Positions 1-8,096 are shown, counted from the stretch's first letter. The stretch is 23,683 bases of DNA from Pseudomonadota bacterium (GCA_003242425.1 QGUL01000001.1:1-23683), one strand, 5' to 3'. Made by a program: numbers and translations. The notes: generated by a model not told the origin, from the letters alone.

Positions 1-760
1 GCTCGGGCTTGTGCCCCATGCCCGAACCCGCGGGCGTGCCGGTGGCGATGATGTCGCCGGGCAGCAGCGTCATGTAACGGCTGACGTGGGACACGATGCG
101 CGCGACGCTGAAAATCATGTTGCGGGTGCTGCCCGACTGCATCGGCTCGCCGTTGACTTCCGAATAGAGCGCGAGGTTCTGCGGATCCGGGATCTCGTCG
201 GTGGTGACCAGCCACGGCCCGATCGGTCCGAAGCTGTCGTAGCTCTTGCCTTTGGCCCACTGACTGGTGGCGAACTGCCAGCCGCGCTCGGAGATGTCGT
301 TGACGATGCAATAGCCCGCGACGTATTTCAGCGCTTCGTCTTCGCGAACGTTTTGGGCGCGGGTACCGATAACGACGCCCAGTTCGACCTCCCAGTCGAG
401 CCTGGTCGCGCCGGGCGGCAGCAGAATGTCGTCGTTGGGGCCGCTGATCGCGGTCGTCGCCTTGAGGAAGACCACCGGTTCGAGCGGAACGTTGAGCCCC
501 GCTTCCTGCGCATGGTCGGCGTAGTTGAGGCCGATGCAGACGAATTTGCTGATGCCGGTATAGGGCACGCCGAAACGCGGCTCGGTGCGCACCAGCGGCA
601 GCGACTCGGGCCGGATGCGGGCGAGTCTGGCGAGGTTCCTGGGTGCGAGCGTCTGCTGGTCGATGTTGCCGATCACGCCCGACAGGTCACGCAGCTGTCC
701 CTGCGAATCGATCACGCCCGGCTTCTCGTACCCGTTCTTGCCGAAGCGGCACAGTTTCAT
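1..760 (-). CDS. Fumarylacetoacetate hydrolase (FAH) family protein, 3' end cut by window edge
   Basis: This is the first 253 codons of a cytoplasmic FAH-superfamily enzyme; the C-terminus lies left of the window. The protein starts MKLCRFGKNGYEKPG and has the usual short N-terminal segment, then the catalytic fold from about residue 75 (FVCIGLNYADHAQE). The metal-binding pattern is visible: Glu-x-Glu in DWEVELGVVIG, then the downstream NDISERGWQ and GPIGPWLVT motifs, ending near TGTPAGSGMG. Members hydrolyse or isomerise C-C bonds of acylpyruvates and related 2-oxo acids using Mg2+ or Mn2+. Paralogues are often annotated ureidoglycolate lyase or 2-hydroxyhepta-2,4-diene-1,7-dioate isomerase, and the substrate cannot be read from sequence. 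The start is supported by GGGAG about six bases upstream. No aromatic-degradation genes are adjacent in the visible part, so context does not help with the substrate. Confidence 0.9.
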   Translation of the reverse strand, partial: MKLCRFGKNGYEKPGVIDSQGQLRDLSGVIGNIDQQTLAPRNLARLARIRPESLPLVRTEPRFGVPYTGISKFVCIGLNYADHAQEAGLNVPLEPVVFLKATTAISGPNDDILLPPGATRLDWEVELGVVIGTRAQNVREDEALKYVAGYCIVNDISERGWQFATSQWAKGKSYDSFGPIGPWLVTTDEIPDPQNLALYSEVNGEPMQSGSTRNMIFSVARIVSHVSRYMTLLPGDIIATGTPAGSGMGHKPE

Positions 761-1189
761 CTCGCGCTCCCGTGCTCAAGGACGCCCGCAGGCGTAGATC
801 CGTCGTTGTTCTTGCGGCAGTGCGACGCGCCGGCGCGCGAGCCTGCCGTTTTCCGCGCCCGCGCCGCCCTCCCCGCCGCGAGCCCGCCGGTGGCTGGCGA
901 TTCTATATCAACCGCGTTAGCCGCCTTTCGGCTTTCGGTTGCCGCTGAACGTCACTTTTTCGCCAAAAGCGTCAAAAACCGTGTGCGGAATGTCACGTCG
1001 CAGGCTGCGCCCGTCCCCCGCGGCTTTATGCTCATGGCATAGTGCCTCCGATAACAACAATACGAAGGCAGTGCCGGCCGGCGGTGACGTCTACCGTCGG
1101 GTCGAACCGGAATGAAAGACGAATGACTTTGGGTACGCCGGTCGCCGAACGGTCGCAGCGGACGGCGGCGGCGCCCGTTGAGGCCGCGT
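761..1189. other. 429-bp non-coding gap between divergent FAH-family and DUF1631 genes
   Basis: No convincing gene is present. Open frames crossing the gap are extensions of frames antisense to, or out of frame with, the neighbouring genes. The stretch 895-1065 is richer in A/T than its surroundings and holds the likely divergent promoters, including TATAGAAT on the minus strand, poly-T and poly-A runs at about 955-985, and TTATGCTC and CATAGTG near 1026-1042. The rest (780-890 and 1070-1180) is GC-rich leader sequence. I saw no long hairpin or repeat. Confidence 0.5.
900..905 (-). promoter_or_regulatory. Candidate -10 element for the FAH-family gene
   Basis: Read on the minus strand this is TAGAAT inside the AT-rich run TTGATATAGAATCG, which stands out in a GC-rich gap. 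It would give a leader of roughly 130 nt before the start codon at 760. No good -35 hexamer lies 16-18 bases upstream, so the call is tentative. Confidence 0.25.
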
Positions 1190-3415
1190 ATGGATTCATC
1201 TTTCGCCCAGCATGCCGAGCGCCCGCGCGCGCCGGCAGCAGCGAAGGCCTTGCTCAGCCAGTGCAAGGCGATGGCCTGCAGCAAGCTGAGCGCCATCGTT
1301 GCCGAAGCACTCGAAAAGGTCGAGAACGACCTGTTCACCATGGCCGCCGAGTGCGCCTCGCCCGCCGAGCAGCAGATCCTGCTCGAGGCCATGGCGCAAC
1401 TGCGCGAACACCGCGCCGAAATCCAGAAGACTTTCGACCGCTGCTTCGCCGAACTCTACGAACAGCGCGTCAACGGCACTCCCGCCTCTTCGACTTCCCA
1501 GGAGCTGAGCCTGGAGAACCTCCAGCTCGTCGACGAGAACGAGATGGAGGAATCGCTCACGATCAGCGAACTGGCGCGCAAGACCAAGAACCGCATCGAT
1601 CCCGATCAGCTGCTCGGCATCCAGGTGCGCTTCGGCCACCTACTCGCGCGCGAGAACCTCGATGACGAAGGCAACCCGCTGGCGCCGGAGGCGGTGTTCA
1701 AGGCCCTGAAACAGGCCTGCGCGCGCATCCCCGGCAGCTTCGCCGTCAAGCGCTCGCTGCTGACCGCAGTGCAACCCTACATCGCCAGCGGCATGGACAC
1801 CGTCTATGCCGACGTCAACCGCAACCTCATTTCGCACCACGTGGTGCCGCGCATCAAGCATCGCGTCCAGCGCGCCGCGGACAAACCGGTCGGCGGCGCG
1901 CCCGCGGGCGGCGGCCTGAGCCAGATGCTGGCCAACCAGCCGCTGCACACGAGCCAGGTGATGCCGCTGTCGCAGCTCGCACCGGCGGGCGGCATGCCGC
2001 TCAACCCGGCCATGGCGATGACCGCGCCGCTCGATCTGTCGGCGCTCCTCGCCGCGGTCATGAACGGTCCGGGTGCCGCACGCCAGCACGCGGCGATGAT
2101 GTTCGCCGACCCGGCCGCCTACAAGCTCGACAAGGTCATGGAGACGCCGGCCTCGCCGGAACTGTTGGCCTCGCTGTCGAGCCTGCAGGCGAACATGAGC
2201 ATGACCGGCAACTTCGCGCCGGGCAATTTGCTCGCCGGACTGGACCAGCAGGTCAAGAGCCGCAGCCATCCGCTCGACCAGCTCACCATCGAACTGGTCA
2301 CGATGGTGTTCGACTACATCCTCAACGACAGCGACGTACCCGACACCGTCAAGGCGGAAATCGCCCGGCTGCAGATCGTTGCGGTGAAGGCCGCGTTGCT
2401 CGACCGCACCTTCTTCGCCCGCCGGCAGCACCCCATGCGCCGGCTGCTCGACCGTATCGCCGAGGCGGGCCAGGACCCGGACATCGACACCGGTGCCGAT
2501 TCCGAATTCATCCACGGCCTGCGCGCCATCGCCAATCAGGCGATCAACGCCTTCGACGACGATCTGGCGATTTTCGAAACGGCGCTGGAACAGCTCGAAC
2601 AGCTCGTCAATCAAGTCACGCAGGCGCAACGCAGCAAGGTCGAGACCGCGACGCTGAAGCTCGCGCGCGAGGAGCTGACTCAGATGGCCGAGGCGGAGGC
2701 GCGCGCCGCCTTGCACCGCTATGTGAGCCGCCGCACGCCGGCTTTCGTGCGGGACTTCCTCTACACCTGGTGGACGCAGGTGCTGGCGCACGCGCGCGTG
2801 GCCGAGAACGAGGCGCAGTGGCAGGAAGCCTTGGAAATCGCGGAAGCGCTCACCTGGAGCGTCTCCCCGCTGCGCAGCACCGACGTACAACGCCTCGCCG
2901 CCCTGCTGCCGCAGCTCATGCGCGGGCTGATGTACGGCATGAACGTCGTCGCCATGCCGCCCGAGGCGCGCGAAGCCTTCTTCAACCGCCTCATGGAAAC
3001 CCATACTGCGGCGGTGCACGCCGCCAAAGCGGCGCGCACGCCGGAACCTGAGCCGGCGGACGATGCGGAAGGGGAATGGGCCGGGCAACCTGAGACGCCC
3101 GCAACGCCGGAGGCCGCCGCGCTGCTGGACGGTGACGACCTGCTGCTGCATACCGTACGCTCGCTCGAGCGCGGCGCCCTGGTCGACTTCTACGACGACG
3201 GCGAGGATGCGCCGCCCAAGCGCTGCAAGCTGTCGTGGATCAGCCCGAAGCAGACCGTGCTGCTCTTCACTTCCAGCGCGCACGGCGCCCGAAAATACAC
3301 CGCGGAAGAGCTGGTCGCTTGGCTGCGCGACGGCAAAGCCAGACTGGTCGAGGACATGCAGGCGCTGATCGACCGCGCCGTCGGTGCCATCGTCGCCGAA
3401 AGCGAAGCGTCCTGA
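1190..3415 (+). CDS. DUF1631 family protein (741 aa)
   Basis: A large cytoplasmic protein of the DUF1631 family, widespread in beta- and gammaproteobacteria; function not established. The start is ATG at 1190, with GAGG six bases upstream; an in-frame TTG at 1178 is less likely. Residues 1-220 are mostly helical with many charged residues. A Gly/Pro/Met/Ala-rich low-complexity linker runs roughly 230-290, followed by a long helical core to about 610. An acidic Pro/Glu/Thr hinge (about 615-640) leads to a small C-terminal beta-rich domain containing GALVDFYDDGE and RCKLSWISPKQTVLLFTSS. That pattern resembles the PilZ-like fold found at the end of other DUF1631 proteins, but I do not see the full RxxxR plus D/NxSxxG c-di-GMP signature. 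No signal peptide or membrane span. It appears monocistronic and convergent with the next gene. Confidence 0.85.
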   Translation: MDSSFAQHAERPRAPAAAKALLSQCKAMACSKLSAIVAEALEKVENDLFTMAAECASPAEQQILLEAMAQLREHRAEIQKTFDRCFAELYEQRVNGTPASSTSQELSLENLQLVDENEMEESLTISELARKTKNRIDPDQLLGIQVRFGHLLARENLDDEGNPLAPEAVFKALKQACARIPGSFAVKRSLLTAVQPYIASGMDTVYADVNRNLISHHVVPRIKHRVQRAADKPVGGAPAGGGLSQMLANQPLHTSQVMPLSQLAPAGGMPLNPAMAMTAPLDLSALLAAVMNGPGAARQHAAMMFADPAAYKLDKVMETPASPELLASLSSLQANMSMTGNFAPGNLLAGLDQQVKSRSHPLDQLTIELVTMVFDYILNDSDVPDTVKAEIARLQIVAVKAALLDRTFFARRQHPMRRLLDRIAEAGQDPDIDTGADSEFIHGLRAIANQAINAFDDDLAIFETALEQLEQLVNQVTQAQRSKVETATLKLAREELTQMAEAEARAALHRYVSRRTPAFVRDFLYTWWTQVLAHARVAENEAQWQEALEIAEALTWSVSPLRSTDVQRLAALLPQLMRGLMYGMNVVAMPPEAREAFFNRLMETHTAAVHAAKAARTPEPEPADDAEGEWAGQPETPATPEAAALLDGDDLLLHTVRSLERGALVDFYDDGEDAPPKRCKLSWISPKQTVLLFTSSAHGARKYTAEELVAWLRDGKARLVEDMQALIDRAVGAIVAESEAS

Positions 3416-3416
3416 A

Positions 3417-3434
3417 GCGGGCTTCGGCGCCCGC
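3417..3434. terminator. Short GC hairpin after the DUF1631 gene
   Basis: GCGGGC (3417-3422) and GCCCGC (3429-3434) form a six-pair stem with a TTCGGC loop two bases after the DUF1631 stop codon. It sits between convergent genes. No T-run follows on either strand, so this is a weak or Rho-assisted terminator at best. Confidence 0.3.
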
Positions 3435-3490
3435 CCTACTACCGCCGCGACACCCCCGGAAGCGCGCCGGTCACGGTGCCGCGCGGACGA

Positions 3491-4045
3491 TCAAGCGTTC
3501 TTCCATTTGATGGAGCAGCCGATCGCCGGCCACTGCTCGCGCGGTCCCTGCCCCGTTTCCGCGATCTGTTTCATCGCTTCGAAGAGCTCACGCCGCGCGC
3601 CCGGTTTCGCTTCACGCCCCGATTCGTCGAGCCGGCCGTGATATTGAAGCTCCAGGTCGGCGTTGAAGCCGAAGAACTCGGGCGTACAGACCGCCCCGTA
3701 GGCCTTCGCCACATCCTGGCTCTCATCGTAGACGTAGGGGAACGGGAAACCGTACTCCTCCGCCACGCGGCGCATGTTGTCGAACGAATCCTCGGGATAA
3801 TCGGTGAGATCGTTGGCATTGATCGCGATCGCGCCGATTCCCAGCGCGGCCAGCTCCTTGCAGTCGCGCACGATCCGCTCGCGGACCGCCTTGACGTAGG
3901 GGCAGTGATTGCAGATGAACATCACCAGCAGACCTTTGGGGCCGCGCACATCGGCGAGCCGGTAGCGTTTGCCGTCCACGCCGGGCAGATCGAAATCGAC
4001 CGCACGCCAGCCGAAATCGCAGACTTTCGAAGATTCCAAAGCCAT
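3491..4045 (-). CDS. Thioredoxin-like / AhpC-TSA family protein (184 aa)
   Basis: A cytoplasmic thioredoxin-fold protein. The redox motif is C45-N-H-C48 inside FICNHCPYVKAVRERI, characteristic of a thioredoxin-family group related to AhpC/TSA and ResA-like proteins. Further fold features are the N-terminal VDFDLPGVDGKRYRLAD strand pair and the cis-proline region VCTPEFFGFN. There is no signal peptide or lipobox, so unlike ResA it should stay in the cytoplasm. The start codon is set by AAGGAGGT on the minus strand, one of the strongest ribosome-binding sites in the window, suggesting good expression. It is divergent from rsmE with 93 bp between the starts. Whether it acts as a peroxidase or as a disulfide reductase is unknown; the absence of a PxxxTxxC motif argues against a classical peroxiredoxin. 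Confidence 0.88.
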   Translation of the reverse strand: MALESSKVCDFGWRAVDFDLPGVDGKRYRLADVRGPKGLLVMFICNHCPYVKAVRERIVRDCKELAALGIGAIAINANDLTDYPEDSFDNMRRVAEEYGFPFPYVYDESQDVAKAYGAVCTPEFFGFNADLELQYHGRLDESGREAKPGARRELFEAMKQIAETGQGPREQWPAIGCSIKWKNA

Positions 4046-4138
4046 ACCGTACCTCCTTACCGCTAATATTCCCGGGCTAGGTTACCCCCATCGATGCGAA
4101 GACGCACAGACATGAGCGAGGACGCAGGCCACGGCCGC

Positions 4139-4858
4139 ATGCCGCGGCTCTACCACGACGGCCCGCTGTCGCCGGGCGCGACGGTCGAACTGCCGGAACG
4201 CGCGGCGCGGCACGTGCAGGTGCTGCGGCTGCGGGTGAACGACAAGGTGATCCTGTTCAACGGCGACGGTTCCGAATGGGACGCGACGCTGGCGCAGATC
4301 GGCAAACGCAGCGTCGTGGCGACCATCGGCCGCCGCAGCGCCGTAAACCGCGAAACGCCGCTCGACGTCCATCTCCTGCAAGGCGTATGCGCGGCCGACC
4401 GCATGGACCTTGTGCTGCAGAAGGCGACCGAGCTCGGCGTCGCGAGCATCCAGCCGGTCATCACCGCCCGCTCCATCGTGCGTTTGTCCGAGGAACGGCA
4501 GGCCCGGCGCCACCAGCATTGGCAGAACGTGGTGATCGCGGCCTGCGAGCAGTGCGGGCGGAACACCATTCCCGTCGTCGCGCCCGGCCTGGGCTTTGCC
4601 GAGGTTCTCGCCGCGCTGCCCGCAGCGGGCGAGCGCATCCTGCTCTCCCCGGACGGCGAACACAACTTGCGCGGTCTGCCGCCGCCGGCGCACGTCCGGC
4701 TGCTCATCGGCCCGGAAGGCGGTCTGACACCCGAGGAACGCGCGATGGCGGTGGCGGCCGGATTCGTGCCGGTACGCTTCGGTCCGCGCATCCTGCGCAC
4801 CGAAACCGCGCCGCTTGCGGCGCTCGCCGCCATCCAGGCGCTCTGGGGCGACTGCTGA
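4139..4858 (+). CDS. rsmE: 16S rRNA (uracil(1498)-N3)-methyltransferase RsmE
   Basis: SPOUT-class RNA methyltransferase that uses S-adenosylmethionine to methylate U1498 in helix 44 of 16S rRNA. The N-terminal PUA-like domain (from MPRLYHDGPL, with RAARHVQVLRLRVND) is followed by the knotted catalytic domain. SAM-binding signatures are LLIGPEGGLTPEE (near residue 190) and FGPRILRTETAPLAA at the C-terminus. The middle part, QKATELGVASIQPV and CEQCGRN, is also typical. I chose the ATG at 4139 because family members begin MPRxY; in-frame ATGs at 4094 and 4112 would add 15 or 9 unmatched residues. None of these starts has a convincing Shine-Dalgarno, so the exact start is uncertain. Length, about 239 aa, is normal. 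argA follows after 68 bp. Confidence 0.95.
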   Translation: MPRLYHDGPLSPGATVELPERAARHVQVLRLRVNDKVILFNGDGSEWDATLAQIGKRSVVATIGRRSAVNRETPLDVHLLQGVCAADRMDLVLQKATELGVASIQPVITARSIVRLSEERQARRHQHWQNVVIAACEQCGRNTIPVVAPGLGFAEVLAALPAAGERILLSPDGEHNLRGLPPPAHVRLLIGPEGGLTPEERAMAVAAGFVPVRFGPRILRTETAPLAALAAIQALWGDC

Positions 4859-4926
4859 GGCCGCGCATCGCGAGCGCGCCCGCTTGCGGTTAGACTAGCG
4901 CATCGCCCAACCGTCTCTGACACGCC

Positions 4927-6246
4927 ATGCCGGTCGTCCCGGACGAAAAATTCGTTTCCTGGTTCCGTTCCGTCGCCCCCTACTTCCATTCCTTCCGCGG
5001 CTGCACCTTCGTCGTCGCCTTCGGCGGCGAGCTGGTGGACGAAGGCCAGTTCGTGGCGCTCGCGCACGATCTCAACCTGCTGCACAGCGCCGGCATCCGG
5101 CTGGTGCTGGTGCACGGCTCGCGGCCGCAGATCGAGGCGCAGCTCAAGCAGCGCAACGCCACTTCGAACTATCACCGCGGGCTGCGCATCACCGATCCGG
5201 TGGCGCTCGACTGCGTCAAGGAGGCGGTCGGCCTGTTGCGGGTGGAAATCGACGCGCTGCTCTCGCTGGGCCTGCCGAACACGCCCATGGCGGGCGCGGC
5301 GATCAACACGGTGTCCGGCAATTTCATCACCGCGCAGCCGCTCGGCGTGCACGACGGCGTCGACTACCAGCACACCGGCACCGTGCGCAAGGTCGATGCC
5401 CAGGCCATCATCGGCTGCCTGGACGCGAACAACATCGTCATCATCTCGCCCATCGGCTACTCGCCCACCGGCGAGGTGTTCAATCTGTCCATGGAAGACG
5501 TGGCGGTCGCCACCGCCGCGGCGCTGAAGGCGCACAAGCTGATCTTCTTCGCCGACGACATGGTGCGCGACGCCGAAGGCAATCCGGCGCCCGAGCTCAC
5601 CGCGGCGGAAGCCGAACGGCTGCTGCAGACTTCCGAAAAACTGACCGCGGACGCGCGCCTGTATCTCGCCCACGCGGTGGAGGCGGTGCGCGCCGGCGTG
5701 CCGCGCGCCCACGTCATCAACCGCAACACCGACGGGGCGCTGCTGATCGAGCTCTTCACCCACGAAGGTTCCGGCTGCATGATCACCGCCGACAAGCTGG
5801 AGCGCATCCGGCCCGCGACCATCGAGGACGTCGGCGGCGTGCTGCAGCTCATCGAGCCGATGGAAGCCGAAGGCATCCTGGTGCGGCGCAGCCGCGAGCT
5901 GCTGGAACAGGAGATCGGACGCTTCACCGTGCTGGAACACGACAAGCGCATCGTCGGCTGCGCGGCGCTCTATCCCTTTCCGAAGGAACGCGCCGGCGAG
6001 CTGGCGTGTCTCGCCATCCGGCCCGAATACCAGCGGCTCGGCCACGGCGAGAAGCTCATGCAGACCATCGAGCGGCAGGCGCGCGAACAGGGACTGGAAA
6101 AGCTGTTCCTGCTGACCACGCGCGCGTCGCACTGGTTCATCGAGCGCGGCTACAAGGAGGGCTCGGTCGACATCCTGCCCGAGGAAAAGCGCGCGCTCTA
6201 CAACTGGCAGCGCCGCTCTAAAGTGCTGGTGAAATCGCTGCGCTGA
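4927..6246 (+). CDS. argA: Amino-acid N-acetyltransferase (N-acetylglutamate synthase) ArgA
   Basis: Transfers acetyl from acetyl-CoA to glutamate, the first step of arginine synthesis. The 439-residue protein has the classical two-domain layout. An amino-acid-kinase-like N-terminal domain (about 1-290; FVVAFGGELVDEGQF, LVLVHGSRPQIEAQL, NNIVIISPIGYSPTGE) normally binds the feedback inhibitor arginine. A C-terminal GNAT domain (about 295-439) has the acetyl-CoA-binding segment LACLAIRPEYQRLGHGEKLM and the FIERGYKEG element. Length matches Escherichia coli ArgA. The translated start aligns with the family, although there is no clear Shine-Dalgarno before it; a TTAGACT stretch at about 4889 could be a -10. 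yggX follows after 30 bp, so the two may be cotranscribed. No other arginine gene is in the window, and no ARG-box is obvious. Confidence 0.96.
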   Translation: MPVVPDEKFVSWFRSVAPYFHSFRGCTFVVAFGGELVDEGQFVALAHDLNLLHSAGIRLVLVHGSRPQIEAQLKQRNATSNYHRGLRITDPVALDCVKEAVGLLRVEIDALLSLGLPNTPMAGAAINTVSGNFITAQPLGVHDGVDYQHTGTVRKVDAQAIIGCLDANNIVIISPIGYSPTGEVFNLSMEDVAVATAAALKAHKLIFFADDMVRDAEGNPAPELTAAEAERLLQTSEKLTADARLYLAHAVEAVRAGVPRAHVINRNTDGALLIELFTHEGSGCMITADKLERIRPATIEDVGGVLQLIEPMEAEGILVRRSRELLEQEIGRFTVLEHDKRIVGCAALYPFPKERAGELACLAIRPEYQRLGHGEKLMQTIERQAREQGLEKLFLLTTRASHWFIERGYKEGSVDILPEEKRALYNWQRRSKVLVKSLR

Positions 6247-6276
6247 CGCGCCCAAGCGAGTTTATTGGAGATAACG

Positions 6277-6549
6277 ATGGCCCGTACCGTTCACTGCATC
6301 AAACTCGGCCGCGAAGCCGAGGGTCTGGATTTCCCGCCGCTGCCGGGCGAGCTCGGCAAGCGCATCTACGAGAACGTGTCCAAGGAAGCGTGGCAGCAGT
6401 GGCTGCGCTACCAGACCATGCTCATCAACGAACACCGCCTGAATCTCGCCGATCCGCGCGCCCGGCAGTACCTCGCCGAGCAGACCGAGAAGCATTTCTT
6501 CGGCTCCGGCGCGGACACCGCGGCCGGCTACGTACCGCCCGGGAAGTGA
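6277..6549 (+). CDS. yggX: YggX-family oxidative damage protection / Fe(II)-trafficking protein
   Basis: Small cytoplasmic protein (90 aa, the family norm). It begins [20 protein letters not shown] with the conserved Cys7, and has the hallmark helical segment [18 protein letters not shown] and the PxARxYLxxQxEKxFFG block near residues 60-75. In enterobacteria YggX protects iron-sulfur proteins from oxidative damage and influences cellular iron handling. The start is ATG at 6277, preceded by GGAG with a six-base spacer; an in-frame TTG at 6265 is disfavoured because it would overlap that ribosome-binding site. It follows argA by 30 bp, and a GC-rich hairpin lies after its stop, so argA-yggX may form a short transcription unit. 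Confidence 0.95.
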   Translation: MARTVHCIKLGREAEGLDFPPLPGELGKRIYENVSKEAWQQWLRYQTMLINEHRLNLADPRARQYLAEQTEKHFFGSGADTAAGYVPPGK

Positions 6550-6554
6550 GCTTA

Positions 6555-6581
6555 CGGCCCCGTTCCCGGGGAGCGGGGCCG
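6555..6581. terminator. GC-rich hairpin between convergent yggX and phoU
   Basis: CGGCCCCG (6555-6562) pairs perfectly with CGGGGCCG (6574-6581) around an 11-base loop. It lies between the yggX stop (6549) and the phoU stop (6589) and could end both transcripts. There is no T-run on either side, so it is not a textbook intrinsic terminator. Confidence 0.5.
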
Positions 6582-6588
6582 CGGGCGC

Positions 6589-7281
6589 TCAGCGCTCGTC
6601 GTCGAAGTCGGCGGTGTGGAGGTGGCGCACGTCGCGCCCTTCGACCATGTAGATCACGTACTCCGCCATGTTCTTGGAGTGATCGCCGATGCGCTCCAGC
6701 GCCTTGGCGACGAACAGGACCTCCAGACAGCGGCTGATGGTGCGCGGATCCTCCATCATGAAAGTGATGAGCTCGCGCAGAATCGAGCGAAACTCCACGT
6801 CCACCGCATCGTCCTGCTGCACCACGCGCATGGCCGCCTTGGAATCGAGCCGCGCGAAGGCGTCGAGCGAGCTGCGCAGCATGCCGACGGCCAGATTGGT
6901 GATGTGACGCAGGTCCACGCGCGGCATGTGCAGACGCTCCGCCTCGTGGATCAGTTTGGCCATGCGGGCGATCTTCTCGGCCTCGTCGCCGATACGCTCG
7001 AGATCGGTGATGGTCTTCACCACCGCGATGAGCAGCCGCAGATCGCTTGCCGCCGGCTGACGGCGGGCGATGATGTGGCTGCACGCTTCGTCCAGTTCGA
7101 CTTCCATCGCGTTGACGCGATGGTCGTTCTGCTGGACGCGCTCGATCTCCTCCATGTTCCCGCTTTCGAGCGCGTCGATCGCACGCTGGATCTGCTCTTC
7201 CACCAGCCCGCCCATCTGCAGCACGCGCGTGCGGACGGTCTCCAGCTCCGCGTCGAACTGTTTGGACGTGTGTTCACTCAT
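6589..7281 (-). CDS. phoU: Phosphate-signalling regulator PhoU
   Basis: All-helical cytoplasmic negative regulator linking the PstSCAB phosphate transporter to the PhoR/PhoB two-component system. The 230-residue protein shows the internal duplication typical of PhoU: two three-helix bundles, each with an (E/D)xxxD-type metal-binding motif (LERIGDEAEKIARM near residue 100, LERIGDHSKNMAEY near 205). The start is ATG at 7281 with GAGGAGG immediately upstream. Notably, no pst or phoBR gene is adjacent; the next gene upstream on the same strand is rpiA, 59 bp away. A TGCTATGCT extended -10 in that gap suggests its own promoter. Confidence 0.96.
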   Translation of the reverse strand: MSEHTSKQFDAELETVRTRVLQMGGLVEEQIQRAIDALESGNMEEIERVQQNDHRVNAMEVELDEACSHIIARRQPAASDLRLLIAVVKTITDLERIGDEAEKIARMAKLIHEAERLHMPRVDLRHITNLAVGMLRSSLDAFARLDSKAAMRVVQQDDAVDVEFRSILRELITFMMEDPRTISRCLEVLFVAKALERIGDHSKNMAEYVIYMVEGRDVRHLHTADFDDER

Positions 7282-7305
7282 GGTTGCCTCCTCAACGCAC
7301 TCGCT

Positions 7306-7314
7306 AGCATAGCA
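7306..7314 (-). promoter_or_regulatory. Extended -10 promoter candidate for phoU
   Basis: Minus-strand TGCTATGCT (TGn plus TATGCT) lies 25-33 bases before the phoU start codon. The hexamer 17 bases upstream, TGCCCA, is a poor -35, consistent with an extended -10 promoter. I do not see a convincing Pho box (CTGTCAT repeats) in the 59-bp gap. Confidence 0.4.
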
Positions 7315-7340
7315 GCGCGTCTGTTTCCTGGGCAGAGCAA

Positions 7341-8003
7341 TCAGGCGCGGCGCAGGGTTTCGACGCCGCCCGGACGGCCGAGCAAGAGCACGTCCGCGCC
7401 GCGTTGGGCGAACAACCCGCAGGTGACCACGCCGACGATGTTGTTGAGCGTGCGCTCCAGCGCCACGGGATCGAGGATCTCCAGCCCGGCGACGTCGAGG
7501 ATGACGTTGCCGTTGTCGGTCGTCACTCCCTCGCGCAGGCGCGGACGCCCGCCCAGCTTCACCAGCTCCCGGGCCACGTAAGAGCGCGCCATGGGAATGA
7601 CCTCGATGGGCAGGGGAAAGTTACCCAGCACATCCACCAGCTTGCTCTCGTCGGCGATGCAGACGAACCGGCGCGCCACCGCAGCCACGATCTTTTCCCT
7701 CGTCAACGCGCCGCCGCCGCCCTTGATCATGGCGAAGTGGGGCGTGATCTCGTCGGCCCCGTCGATGTAGACCGGCAACTCATCGACCTCGTTCAGGTCA
7801 AAAAGAGGGATGCCGTGCGCGCGCAGCCGCGCCGCCGTCTGTTCCGAGCTCGGCACGGCGCCCTTGATGCGCCCCTTGATCCCGGCCAGCTCGTCGATGA
7901 AATGGTTGGCGGTGGAGCCGGTGCCGACGCCGATGACGGCGTCGTCCACCACGTATTTGAGCGCTTCCCGCGCCACGGCGCGCTTCAGTTCGTCTTGGGT
8001 CAT
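7341..8003 (-). CDS. rpiA: Ribose-5-phosphate isomerase A
   Basis: Interconverts ribose 5-phosphate and ribulose 5-phosphate in the non-oxidative pentose phosphate pathway. The 220-residue length fits RpiA. Diagnostic motifs are [17 protein letters not shown] (phosphate loop, residues about 23-39), [21 protein letters not shown] (about 77-97; active-site Asp and Lys), LTREKIVA with the catalytic Glu, and the C-terminal [15 protein letters not shown] start at ATG 8003 ([18 protein letters not shown]), where family proteins begin; an upstream in-frame ATG at 8069 adds a His/Arg/Ser-rich stretch that looks non-coding. There is no Shine-Dalgarno before 8003: the leader is instead C-rich, opposite a run of G tracts on the plus strand. 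Confidence 0.96.
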   Translation of the reverse strand: MTQDELKRAVAREALKYVVDDAVIGVGTGSTANHFIDELAGIKGRIKGAVPSSEQTAARLRAHGIPLFDLNEVDELPVYIDGADEITPHFAMIKGGGGALTREKIVAAVARRFVCIADESKLVDVLGNFPLPIEVIPMARSYVARELVKLGGRPRLREGVTTDNGNVILDVAGLEILDPVALERTLNNIVGVVTCGLFAQRGADVLLLGRPGGVETLRRA

Positions 8004-8014
8004 GGTGTTCGAAT

Positions 8015-8038
8015 GGGGATGGGAATGGGAAAGTCGGG
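8015..8038 (+). other. Four-run G-quadruplex motif just upstream of the rpiA start
   Basis: On the plus strand, G4 (8015-8018), G3 (8021-8023), G3 (8027-8029) and G3 (8036-8038) are separated by loops of 2, 3 and 6 bases, which meets the usual four-run intramolecular quadruplex pattern. The G-rich strand is the template strand for rpiA, 12-35 bases upstream of its ATG, where a ribosome-binding site would be expected. The structure has not been shown to form. Confidence 0.55.
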
Positions 8039-8096
8039 ACCGGCGGCGGTGCCGCGGCGTCGCGCGCAAGGGCGGGACAGTCGGAGAATCGACAGG

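Noticed and set aside
1123..1665. A plus-strand frame beginning MTLGTPVAERSQ that overlaps the start of the DUF1631 gene
   Set aside because: It runs out of frame into the DUF1631 coding region, turns Arg/Pro-rich and has no ribosome-binding site or recognisable domain.
1640..3283. A 547-codon open frame antisense to the DUF1631 gene
   Set aside because: Low-complexity Arg/Gly/His-rich translation, a shadow of GC-rich codon usage; the opposite strand has coherent family similarity.
4150..6255. A 701-codon open frame on the minus strand across rsmE and argA
   Set aside because: It spans two well-supported genes on the other strand, has no recognisable domain and no ribosome-binding site.
8004..8069. 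Upstream extension of RpiA by 22 residues from an ATG at 8069
   Set aside because: The added residues are His/Arg/Ser-rich, match nothing at the family N-terminus, and come from reading the C-rich leader.
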